DNA of 64,000 nt from Asterias amurensis (lineage: Eukaryota > Echinodermata > Asteroidea > Forcipulatida > Asteriidae). The position numbers were made by a program, and so were the translations under genes. This document shows, piece after piece, positions 45,001 through 54,900 of this stretch (positions within the stretch are counted from its first letter, which is position 1; each line of letters starts with the position of its first letter). A model generated the notes under the pieces. That model was given only the letters and a program-made list of their open reading frames with translations. It was not told the DNA's origin and searched no databases. The DNA is taken from contig NC_092669.1 of assembly GCF_032118995.1 (NCBI RefSeq), positions 11,580,335 to 11,644,334 of the forward strand. Direction: 5' to 3'.

Positions 45001-47479
45001 TCAAGCAGATTTTACAGGTTAGAGGGGCTAGTTGTGTTCTGGTTCTGGTTCCCAGAACCAGAACCAGAACACAACTAGCGCAGAAATTTGGCGCTTGATC
45101 GTCAGCGCAGAGTGGTAAGCAGAGCCATGAAATTGGGACCTGCTTTATCACTATATAGTCAGTATTTAAAATAAAATAGGGATGTTTTCCCAAGGCTGAA
45201 CCAGCCAGCAAGATCGCTTGAATTTTGACTGGTCCTTGCAACTTTAAATTGGCATTTGGCCAGCAGACTACTGGTTAGAGAGAATGCTGCAAGGAGTTAA
45301 AATTTACTCTTGAACGGACACAGCAATTTTGCTCTGATAAGGGGCAATTCTATGAGGAAACTGTAAACTTGTTTCAGAACTTTGTAAAGGGTACCACAGC
45401 CAAAGCACATGGCACCACAACAATTGCTATGTGTGACGTGGGTTTTTTCAAGTTTGGCCCTGTATTGTAACTAGACCAATTTTAGTGGTTGGCTCTAAAT
45501 CCAATTTAGTCCACCAAGTACGAGCAGTTCAACAAAATGATTCAGTTTTAGATAAGAGGCCATAGTTGTTGAAGTGCAACCTGGGGAAAATCTGTGCTGG
45601 GATGGGTAGCAAAGTGTACTTTGAGAGTGCTGGGCGCAATTCTGGACAGTTATCTCTGGGCAGGCCCCCCTCCCCCAGCATCGCCCACTGTGGCTACAAC
45701 ACTGCTGATGACATACCGTTGTTTTTGACACGCCATGTTTTGATAAACTCCGTGTTTGGTGGGATGGATTCTCCTTCGCCGATGGTGACATCATTAATCA
45801 ACATCATCCTTGGAAGCTTTGTTTGAGGAGCTGAGTTTTCAATGTCATAGTAAGATCCGATTGCTGCCTGTAAATTCCTGCAGTCATAAAAAAACACAGA
45901 GGTGAATAATTAACTTTATGCAAGAAATTTGGTGTTAAATCCAGACTTTCTATAACAGAATCTTAGTGAACAATTGTAAAGTTTGCGAGTCTGTAGTTTT
46001 TTAAATTAAACAACAAAAGTGAATGAGCCAAACTACATTATTGCTGGATTTGTAGAACTTAATCTAAAAAATATTAGTATCTTAAATCAGTCATTGAAAG
46101 AAATGATTGTTGCCAGGATGACACAAAAATAAATGAAAATTGTAGTCTTTCTCGCGAAAAAAAAGAAAGAAACTAAATAAAAAGATGACGCTTCAAAAAA
46201 GATGCGGATACAGACAATCCTTTTTTTATTTTTTTATGTGGGCTAGTCTTTCTTGTACTGTCTGACCATTCAATTTGATACACTGTGATTTTGAATTATG
46301 CTCTACATCAACAGCCTGCAATGGCCACAATACAAAACCATACACAGCTGAATGGTTTCTTGGTCATCTACTCACTGGAAAAAAGCTACCAAGAGTTGAA
46401 ACTTAAATTTAAAAGGGTTAATAATTTTAACTTTTTGAAATAGTTTCTGGTTCAAGTTCAAAGGTATCACAATCCATACTTGTCCCATTTTAAGAATAAA
46501 CATTTAGTGGTGCACGCCACGCCCACTCTATCAGGAAATTCTAAAACTTTTATTTAGAACTCAGTCAGTCAGTTTTAAAGTCTAGGGATGAAGAACTTAG
46601 AAAAACATTTTCATCACAGGTAAAAAAGTGTCCTGATTGAAGGGAAAATGTGTTGCTTTCATGAAAAATGCATCAATTGAAAGGAAAGAAGGATGCGAGT
46701 GGACAATTTGTTTCAACAACAAAACAAATTTTGACAGTTGTTAATGTGTACAAAAATTAGGTCCACCACACAAGAATGTTATCAAACAAAACTCAAACTA
46801 AATTGACACTCATGACTGAATGAAACTAGTCCATCTTAAAGTTTGAAATGAAGACAGTTTCGATCTTTAGTGTTACTGTTTAGCAAGAAAGATTTTACAT
46901 TTATTTATGGAGATGAGTTGAAATCTATTTTGATTTGAGAAAGAAACAAGAATGTATTTTTAAGAACCACAAATTGATTGTTATTTCAATATTATTTTTT
47001 AGTATTGAACCCTTTATTGTATTAAATTAACTCAATTCATGAGATGGAATTTAACAGTTTTGGTTAATGAATGAATGAAACCTTTGGAATTAAATAATAA
47101 ACACTAACCCAACACTCTTTTTTAGTTTTTGAAACGAACACAAACATTGATTAAGTTGGAACAATTTCAATTTTAACAACACTGTCTACGACCTATAGTA
47201 CAAATACGACGACTTACAAACACATTATATAACTGGGGTTTATGTGTGTTGCTGTTAATTAACCATAATAACGAAAAACATACACAAGAAGTAAATAAGT
47301 AAACAAACAAACAAAACAACAAACCAATTGTTCATGTCCAAGAAGAAAGCGCAGGCGGTCGGGTTCAAATTGTTACCGGCCAGTTTCTGAAATTCACCGA
47401 CCAAAACATCCCGGTCCGTCGTTCCTAAACTGCTGAATTTCGTCATAAATTCAGAGTCCAAATCCATATCCACGTCCAT
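42072..47479 (-). CDS. ILRUN: ILRUN (C6orf106) homologue, UBA-like and NBR1-like domains
   Basis: Exons 47479-47325, 45877-45717, 44841-44644, 43951-43874, 43510-43389 and 42272-42072, all in phase, give 304 residues (human 298). An upstream GTG at 47506 is in frame, but AAGATGG at 47479 is the better start and matches the human N-terminus (MDVD). Residues about 1-60 form the UBA-like part (SSLGTTDRDVL, NPTACAFFLDMNNW, LQAAIGSYYD). Residues about 75-195 form the NBR1-like immunoglobulin-type FW domain (FIKTWRVKNNG, PWPPGICL, LYQGQWRMCTTTG, DTIWVILDV). The tail is proline-, serine- and glutamine-rich and looks disordered. In vertebrates ILRUN restrains IRF3-dependent antiviral and inflammatory transcription and affects lipoprotein levels; that is family knowledge. 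It is divergently arranged with RTN4IP1, 453 bp away. Confidence 0.95.
42330..42858. mobile_element. Two repeats in ILRUN intron 5, including a palindromic MITE
   Basis: Bases 42615-42858 form a palindrome: TGGGTGAGTTCGTTTAGCTTCCCTGGGTCGAC at the left pairs with GTCGACCCAGGGAAGCTTATCGAACGCACCCA at the right; internal GGGGCTCACCCxGGTxAG recurs. The second copy is in WDR45 intron 8 (52231-52446). Bases 42330-42600 resemble a separate repeat (GACGACGACTCGAGCAAGCTAGTC; CGCGGTAGTA twice), assigned on appearance only. Confidence 0.7.
43541..43625 (+). mobile_element. tRNA-derived SINE head
   Basis: AGCGGTTAAGAGCACCGGATTC and GTGGGTTTGAATCCCGGTTG match the SINE heads at 5308 and 33636. Body missing. 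Lies in ILRUN intron 4. Confidence 0.6.
44340..44620. repeat. Repeat with GGGACCAACGGCTTTAGGTCCC
   Basis: Contains GGTTCTTTTACTTGCGTTACACAACAC and a near-palindromic GGGACCAACGGCTTTAGGTCCC, followed by a reverse tRNA-like segment (CAATCGAACCCACACTCTGCC). It looks like an old composite retroposon. Only one copy occurs in the window, so this is a weak call. Confidence 0.35.
44956..45141. mobile_element. Palindromic MITE with perfect inner hairpin
   Basis: Ends GGGCTCAATTTCATGCACTGC and GCAGAGCCATGAAATTGGGACC are inverted. At its centre a perfect 23 bp stem (45028-45050 with 45056-45078; CTAGTTGTGTTCTGGTTCTGG and complement) encloses five bases. Lies in ILRUN intron 2. Confidence 0.8.
45878..47324. 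other. ILRUN intron 1
   Basis: AT-rich intron of 1,447 bp. No repeat family of the window and no exon-like segment stands out. Confidence 0.6.
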
Positions 47480-47932
47480 CTTAATGTCCTTCAATTTTCT
47501 ATTCACATTTAAGAAGACTTATAGCGACATTGTTAATGGAAAGTCTCTGTTTATTTTCGATGTAAATAGACACATTTACGGAAAATTAACATTGCAATGA
47601 AATGTAACTGCTACGCTGTTTGTGTGTACTGTGTGCATACGATCGATAATGTGTGTGTTGCGTGTATATATCGTTGGTACCCGATCACAAGACGTGTTAT
47701 TTATGTACGACGTGTACGGTAACCAATGTAAAAAAACACTTGACCCTGACGTCATTTTTAAAGGTAGCGATATTTAAATAAGGGTCAAACCAAGTTACAT
47801 GTGCTGGGAAGTGCAGAATAACATGCTCAAAATAGCTCCTCACCAAAATAGCAAAAAAGTCTGATTTAAAACTGCGAAGCTATCAGTGTTAACTATTCTA
47901 ATGATTGTTGGTATTCTTAGCACAGCATCACT
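47480..47932. promoter_or_regulatory. Shared promoter region of ILRUN and RTN4IP1
   Basis: 453 bp between two divergent starts. It contains a perfect CRE/ATF octamer TGACGTCA at 47747-47754 and a CCAAT box at 47723-47727, closer to the RTN4IP1 side. No TATA box is convincing. Unlike most spacers here, it carries no MITE. Confidence 0.55.
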
Positions 47933-49222
47933 ATGCAGAAAACTGCTTGTAGCATAAGAGTTTTGTGGAAAAGCCCCGTAATCCCAGCCATGTTGACTTT
48001 GTGCAGCAGAGCAACTAACTCACTGTCTAGAACTGCTTTTAGATTTAACAATCTAAGACGACAAGCCTTTACAAACAATGCCTTACGATCCATGTCAAGT
48101 TTGACAAACTCTGCGACTACAATGTTAGCATGGCAGATTGAAAGCTACGGTGGGAACGACAAGTTAAAACTCGTTGAAAAACCAATTCCGTCGATCACCA
48201 AGCCTGACCAAGTCCTGATAAAAGTCTATGCAAGTAGCGTTAACCCGCTAGATATAAAGCTGAGGGGCGGCTACGGAGCAAGGCTTCTAAACAAGGCAAG
48301 GACAGTCAGTCCAGGGGGAGAGTTTCCCCTGACCCTCGGACGCGACTGCTCGGGGGTCATCGTCGACATGGGAAAGGACGTCAAGAAATTTGAGATTGGC
48401 GACGAAGTCTGGGCAACTATCAATCAGGTCAACCAGGGAGCGCATGCTGAGTACGTTGTCACAACAACAGGCGAGATGAGCCACAAACCCAAGATCTTGT
48501 CCCACATTGAGGCTGCGTCGATCCCCTATGTCGCGATCACGTCGTGGAGCGCGACGTACGCCATCTCGAGGTTTCGCCCGGAGAATGCTGTCGGGAAGAT
48601 GGTTTTGGTGCACGGTGGTTCCGGAGGCGTAGGATCCTTTGCTGTACAGCTCCTGGCAGCATGGGGTGCACGTGTCATCAGCACCTGCTCTACTGATTCC
48701 GTTGACTTTGTCTACAGTCTTGGTGCCCACCACGTCGTCGACTACAAAACCACCGACCCCGAAAAAGAACTCCGAAAACTTGGCCAGTTTGACCTGATAG
48801 TGGACACAGTTGGGGGTAGCGTGGAAGAATACTCGTTGAGACTCCTAAATGGAGCCAAAGGGGCTAACTATGTCACCTTGGTGACACCCTTCCTGGATAT
48901 GATCGAGGAGAAGGGCCCTGTCATAGGAAGCCTTGCCGCTAGCTTCTCGCTGATCAAGAAGGCTCTGTCGACGATCAAGACCGGGAGCAAGTACCGCTGG
49001 GCTTTTGCGACACCTAACACTAAGGCACTGGAAGATGTTGCAGCGTTGGTTCAGGACCGGAAGATTCGACCTGTTGTGAATCAGGTGTTTCCGTTCAACG
49101 AGGTTCCTGACGCTTATCAGAAAGTTGAGAAGGGTCCCGCAAGAGGGAAAGTTGTCATCGCTGTTGTGAACGAGGAAAAAACTGTGTCCCCAAAACGTGT
49201 GAACATCTTTGAAAATGCTTAA
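47933..49222 (+). CDS. RTN4IP1: RTN4IP1-like mitochondrial NADPH oxidoreductase, intronless
   Basis: One uninterrupted 429-codon frame. The first ~60 residues are rich in R, S, T, A and N with no acidic residues, as in a mitochondrial targeting peptide. The body is a medium-chain, zinc-free, quinone-reductase-type fold: SSVNPLDIKLRGGYG (101-115), FPLTLGRDCSGV (131-142), the NADPH-binding GGSGGVG (228-234), DTVGG and the C-terminal GPARGKVVI. Vertebrate RTN4IP1/OPA10 has NADPH oxidoreductase activity, supports coenzyme Q synthesis and binds reticulon-4; that is family knowledge. The start ATG has A at -3; other in-frame ATGs at codons 20, 54 and 64 could also serve. Every other intact gene here has five to nine exons, and this one is visibly more GC-rich, which fits a retrocopy that has kept its frame. 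A 5' UTR intron cannot be excluded. Confidence 0.93.
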   Translation: MQKTACSIRVLWKSPVIPAMLTLCSRATNSLSRTAFRFNNLRRQAFTNNALRSMSSLTNSATTMLAWQIESYGGNDKLKLVEKPIPSITKPDQVLIKVYASSVNPLDIKLRGGYGARLLNKARTVSPGGEFPLTLGRDCSGVIVDMGKDVKKFEIGDEVWATINQVNQGAHAEYVVTTTGEMSHKPKILSHIEAASIPYVAITSWSATYAISRFRPENAVGKMVLVHGGSGGVGSFAVQLLAAWGARVISTCSTDSVDFVYSLGAHHVVDYKTTDPEKELRKLGQFDLIVDTVGGSVEEYSLRLLNGAKGANYVTLVTPFLDMIEEKGPVIGSLAASFSLIKKALSTIKTGSKYRWAFATPNTKALEDVAALVQDRKIRPVVNQVFPFNEVPDAYQKVEKGPARGKVVIAVVNEEKTVSPKRVNIFENA

Positions 49223-49385
49223 AACAGACCTGGAATTACATGTAGGCCTTAGTTTCCGTTGCCCCTGGTCTTGGCCTTTGTGCCCCTTCAAAAGTTTCCC
49301 ATTGACTTTGAGATTTTCCAATGGAAGTACCCTTTTCAAAATGAAAATGGCCTTGCCCTTTCAAAGATGAAATTCCAGGCCTGGC
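49215..49385 (+). repeat. GGCCTGGAATTACA-family repeat
   Basis: Overlaps the RTN4IP1 stop and 3' flank: CCTGGAATTACATGTAGGCC, CTTGGCCTTTGTGCCCCTTC and TTGCCCTTTCAAAGATGAAATTCC. About 170 bp. Ten or so copies lie through the window; complete ones are at 8680-8850 and 59985-60140. Confidence 0.65.
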
Positions 49386-49472
49386 ATAAGCCATTGAAAC
49401 TTAGTTATGTTTCTCATAAACAAAGTGAAGGTCTTATTCTTAGCTTTCTTTTCGTTAATAAGCCTTCTAACC

Positions 49473-49934
49473 TTAGAGGGGCTGTGTCATTTTGATCAAA
49501 ATAGGCCTGTGGCTGGCTGTACATGGAATTATACACTCTTACCCAGCCAGTTTACAGCTTTAAAAAGCTTTAACACCTGTGCAAATACCCAATGCCCAAG
49601 TTAACCGTTGAGTGAGGTGCATGCTGGTCTAGCTAGCGATCAAACTTCAACTTGGTCGCTAGCTAGACCAGCATGCACCTCATTCCACCCCAAACTCGGA
49701 GTGCGACCCCAACCAAGCCCAACCGAGTCAACAAGTCGGTTCCATTTGGTCTGAACGGGCTTGTCACGGGGGTTTAACCGAACACTCGAAAATGCTCAAC
49801 CGATGACCAAAGCTCAATCATGTTTCACACACTCTGGCGCATACCGGGTATTTGCAATAAGGTCTATGGTGAGAATTCATCATTCTTTGTACAGAGGACT
49901 ACCGTCCTTGATCATGACAACACAGCCCCTTTAA
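49473..49934. mobile_element. MITE with long internal hairpin
   Basis: Inverted ends TTAGAGGGGCTGTGTCATTTTGATCAA and TTGATCATGACAACACAGCCCCTTTAA. Inside, a perfect 27 bp stem (49613-49639 with 49656-49682; GGTGCATGCTGGTCTAGCTA) encloses 16 bases. A second inner pair is CAAATACCCAATGCCC / CCGGGTATTTGC. 49935-50262 is plain AT-rich sequence. Confidence 0.8.
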
Positions 49935-50262
49935 ACCCTTTTGGCCATGAAATACAAGTGTATGTTTCTTGGGGATAATGTAAACAAAAGTGAAGAGGAT
50001 CGAAAAGGTCACAATTAATCAAACTTTTGGGGAAATTCAAAATCCATTTGGAATTACCAATTATTGATTTTTCAAAAGAAATAATTATTGTTAGACTTTT
50101 AACTAAGTTGATCAAATTTTTTTATTACTCCTTGCAGATTTGCAGATCTTGGTTATCAAACTCACTTTGTTATAATATCAATTTAACTTTTTATTAGTTA
50201 ATAAATTATAATTTTGTACAAATATATTTACATATTGTGCAAATTAATGCAGTGCTACTTTA

Positions 50263-50530
50263 GCTCCCTCTGAAGTAACATAGTTTTCAAAAAAGAAAAA
50301 GTTATTTTCCCATGAATTTGATTTCCAGACCTCAGAATTAGATTTTGAGGTCTCGAAATCAAAGCAAAATCAAAGCATCATGGGTGTTTTTTCTTTCGTT
50401 ATTATCTTGCATTTTTGACGACCAATTGAGCTAAAACTTTCACAGGTTTATTATTTTATGCATATTGTTGAGAAACACGAAGTGAGAAGACTGGTCTTTG
50501 AATTTGTTGTATAGTGTCCAGTGTCTTTAA
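50263..50530 (+). mobile_element. MITE, GGCAGTGGACACTATTGG family, 5' truncated
   Basis: Interior from GCTCCCTCTGAAGTAACATAG to the right end (ATAGTGTCCAGTGTCTTTAA). Left terminal repeat absent. Confidence 0.75.
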
Positions 50531-50874
50531 GCCATTGAAAGTTACATACTGTAGATTTGAACTTTGTGTCTGGTAGTGGTACAGGCATGATCTTTTTGCT
50601 AAGCAATAAATGCAAGGGATACCAGTCATTGCAATTGTACACCATGGTACTTTTAGTTTGCAATACATTTCTGCTAAGCAAGTTTTTTCTATGCTAAGCA
50701 AGGTTTTCCTATGCTGTTTTGTGCTTACAGGCTTTACGAAATTGGGCATGCACTGTTATGTAGTTTGATAATAAAAGAACAATTTTGAAATAGCCTTAAG
50801 TCAATTTTAGTGAAGTGGGTTGCTGTTAAACATGTTAAATATTTTGTAGAAATATACAATCAAATCAATTATCA

Positions 50875-51242
50875 TTAAAGGAACACGTTGCCTTGGATCG
50901 GTCGAGTTGGGCTTTGAAAAGCGTTTGTAACCGTTTTTTATAAAATGCATATGGCTAGAAAGATGTTGTAAAAGTAGAATACAATGATCCACACAAACAT
51001 GCCTCAAAATTGTACGGTTTTCCTTTTACCTCGTCGACTAACACGGTCGGCCATTTATGGGAGTCCGTGTTAGTCGACGAGTAAAAGGAAAACCACGCGA
51101 TTTCGAGGCAAACTTGTACTTACAAACAATGTATTCTACTTTTAAAACATCTTTCCAACCATATATGCATTTTATTAGAAAAAGGTTACAAACGCTTTTT
51201 ATAGACCAACTTGTCCGATCCAAGGCAACGTGTTCCTTTAAT
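50875..51242. mobile_element. Foldback MITE, GGAACACGTTGCCTTGGATC family
   Basis: Second copy of the element at 41190. Arms pair from TTAAAGGAACACGTTGCC / GGCAACGTGTTCCTTTAA to the centre, where CGTCGACTAACACGG faces CCGTGTTAGTCGACG. 51243-51908 holds no gene and would include the WDR45 3' UTR. Confidence 0.9.
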
Positions 51243-51908
51243 TAAAGGGAAGGTATATTATGTACATTTGGTATCACTCTTAAAGGTAATGGCAATAAAA
51301 ACCTTTGGTTAGATAGTAATTAAAGCATTTTGAGACATTTATTTTGATGGTTATAATGATAAAATTTTACAGTTTTTATGCCCCAAAGTATTTCTGAGAT
51401 TGTGTATTTCCATGGAAATTCTTCCTGCGTGGACCTTGGCTCCGGGTTTTAAAAAACGGGACCACCTTTTGAAATTAAATTTTAAATCTGATCATGGAGT
51501 CCACATGACTTGCAGAAGTCCTTTCAGAATATCTCCAATCTCAAGACAAAAATACGACGGGAAAATAAAAACACTGACTGTCTATTTCAGAATTAAGGCC
51601 AGGTCCAAAGCTGGGACTTTGTCTATAGCTAAATCAGTGCATCTGCCAGTAAGAAGAAACTATGAATAAATAGTAAACTTGCGGGTACAACCATGTGTAA
51701 TTCTCTTTTGAGTGAGTGAAGCCAACATTGGCTCTGCAAAGAGCCAGTTTGGTCTCGACGCTTCGATTAGTATACTCTGCTGGTCTTCAGGAGAATCTGT
51801 CAGTGTAGAAGCAAAGGCAGATGAGTCGAAAAGTCACAGTTTTGGACACGGCCTCAGTCACGTTTTCATTTCATTGGGCAAGCGTTTGTTAGACTTGAAG
51901 AGGTCCTT

Positions 51909-54900
51909 TCAAAATTCATCATCATCTCCAATTTCAAGGTACTCGTCGTACGACTCGCGATTGCAGTTCCCTTCCGGCGAGAAGACATATTTGTGGAAAG
52001 TTCCGTCTACGCAGACGGCAATAACTGACGTCTGTGGTCCAAAGGCGCATGCACAAGCACACTCGGCTGGAACAGTGAAATTAGCTAAACCCCACTGGGA
52101 TTCAACATACTGGCCCAGAAATCCCATCTTGGAGAACCTTTAAAGAAAAGAAAGAGTAATAACTAGAAATGTGTGTGTTTGGAAATTTTTTTGTATCCTT
52201 ACCAAATCCTGTAAAATTCCTTTAAATATAGGGTGCGTTCGATGTCTGAATAGCTTTGACATCATTCCAGGGGCTCACCCCCGGGTCAGCCCCATGTGCC
52301 CTGCTTGTGGAACAGGTCCATTGGGGCTGGCCCAATGTGCATGACGTGACCACGAGAGGGCAAGTGATCGTTCGATTAGCTCTTGTCAGGGGCTCACCCG
52401 AATAAGCATTGCCGGTCGACACATGAAAGCAAATCAAATGCACCCAATGATTCTAGAAAGGAATAGAAGGATACTTACGTTGATCGTCGGTTTAATGAAG
52501 TTTCTTTCAAGGCAAATATGTGGACTGTTCCTTTGTCGCTCGAGGCACACAGGTACGCGGAGTCATTACTGAAGTTAATACTGTAGGAGCAGAAATAAAA
52601 TAACCACAATTAAGTCTGAATGAAGACCAGGGCCTTTTTTAAACCTCAGCTTGGGGTTCGGCTTGGCTTGGGCTCTGCACATTGCGTATGCAATAGAAAC
52701 ACAGTGTGTATGAACCAGCCTTCGCGGCTACACATTTTTGGGGCAGAGTGTATTTTGCACACAGTGGTTCAAACATCAGCAGATGGAGCCTGGAGTCGGA
52801 GATGAAGCCCAAACTGGTTTTGTCTGCGCAAGGTCAACCTGAGGCCGGCTTTAGGCTTTGAGGTTGCTGTGCGTTTGGGAAAACAGTAGACTGCAATTGT
52901 TGGGCTTTGAGGTTGTTGTGCATTTTGGAAAAGCAATAGACTGCGGGACTTGTTAGGGTTTGAGGTTCTCTGGCCCCTTGCTACAATTACTGGACTCTGT
53001 GTTCCAGTGGTCCAGTGAAATAATTATCTTACCAGTACAATGTTGCCGGATCGGCACCTCTCCTGAGCTCGATTAGCAACTTCCGACTGAGAGTGTCAAA
53101 CACACGAATCAGAGTTCCCTAGGAAAATACAGAGGTTCATTGGTGAGATTTATTACTATAAAAAGGTCTAAAATCATGATTGAATTTTAGGAGTATGTCA
53201 AAACATAGTTGCAATGAAGCATTCCCGCCCTTTGTAGATTTCAAGGCTGAGCTTGGGGTGTGAGTTTGAATCCTGGTCATGACATTTCTGTCCTTGAGCA
53301 AGCCGGTTCACTATACCAGTATTTGCTTCTCTTCACCCAGGGGTATAAACTTGTACCTGCGAGAGTAGAGGTTGATAATGGTTTGAAAAAGCCTTTGGAG
53401 TGCACGGCAGTCCAGGGCTATGTACTCCCTAGGGAGCTGAGAACGATTTAATACAGGGCCCAATTTCATAGAGCTGCTAAGCACAACAATTTGCTAAGCA
53501 TGAAATTTCTTCCTTGATGAAAACAGGATTACCAACCAAATTTCCATTTGTTGCATATTGCTTGTTGTTGATATTCAGCTGTTGTTCGCTCATCCTGAAA
53601 ATCATGTGGAAATTTGGTTGGTAATCCTGTTTTTATCGAGGCAGAAATTTCATGCTAAGCAAATTTTTGTGCTAAGCAGCTCTATGAAATTGGACCCTGT
53701 ATTAAATCGTATACTATGAGAAGCGGGAGGCAAGGGGTCACCTTTGTGGAAGGAACTACCCAGTCAGTTTTCCTTGTGGGATGTTATCTGGTTTTGAGAA
53801 AGAGGTAATTTCTCACCAAAATAATAAAATACTTCAGTCCTGAAGCTTTTATTATGCATCTGAAAGCACATAAATTTGTGCAACAAGGGTGTTTTTTTCT
53901 TTATCTATATTCTCTTGCAACTTTGATGACCAATTGAGTCAAAGATGTTCACAGATATGTTATGCATAGGATGAGAATGTGAGAATACTGGTCTTTGACA
54001 ATAGACCCTTCCCATGAAATATGCAAATTGCACATTGCGCGTGCGCACTAACATTTTGGTTGGCAAAATGAGGGAACATCGCGCTGTTTTGTACACGGCT
54101 AATGGGTGCGTGACGCAAACGCGATTGCGCGTCTGCTTAGTGCACAACTCAATGGCGTTTGCCAACTAACAGGGTCTGTATGCATGCATGAATATGATTA
54201 GCATATTTCATGGGAAAGGTCTATTACTAAAGGTGTCTGGTGACTTTATAATTACCTTGATCGAGGCTGTAGCAACCAGTGTTCCTTCCTGGTTGACTGC
54301 AAGGCAAGCAATGTCTGTCTGATGTGCGTTGATGGTTACCGGTGAGCTGGAAGTGGCTGGTTCCGTATTGGTTAGATCGGCGAGCTGTATGCTGCCTTGT
54401 TTGTGACCGGGAAAGATCAGGAGTTGATTGTCGTTGCCTGGGCTTACCTCACAGAGGCCTGGAAGGGGATTTTTTTTTAATTTTTTAAAATCAAACAATC
54501 TTATTCAATATATATCATGCCGAAACAAGGCACTAGTCAAACTCACTATTTGTTTATTTGCTCATCAAAAAGATAATGAACATTTGTAAAGTTCTATATC
54601 TGTCAGAAAGACACTCCTGGCACATAGTAAAAGAACACTACTAATGATGGTACTAACAGCCAAGACCGAACAAGTGTGTTTTCAAGTTAGTTTTGATGAG
54701 ATAAAATATTAAATTTTCACAAGCAGATGACAACCAAATTGTTGGTGGATGCTGCAACTAATTGCTCCGACAGATTGAAGAGAACATTATATTTTGAATG
54801 AAGCAATTCCGGCATATCGCACAATTTTACAAACATTAGCAAACATCCGTGGAACTAGAACGCAGCCCAGGACTGCTTCCTCCAAACTTGCGAACAAGTC

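Noticed and set aside
47255-47506. Longer ILRUN start at 47506
   Set aside because: The codon is GTG, and the ATG at 47479 has better context and matches the family N-terminus.
48287-48733. 148-residue minus-strand frame inside RTN4IP1, and 48845-49339 likewise
   Set aside because: Antisense shadows of the real coding frame in a GC-richer gene.
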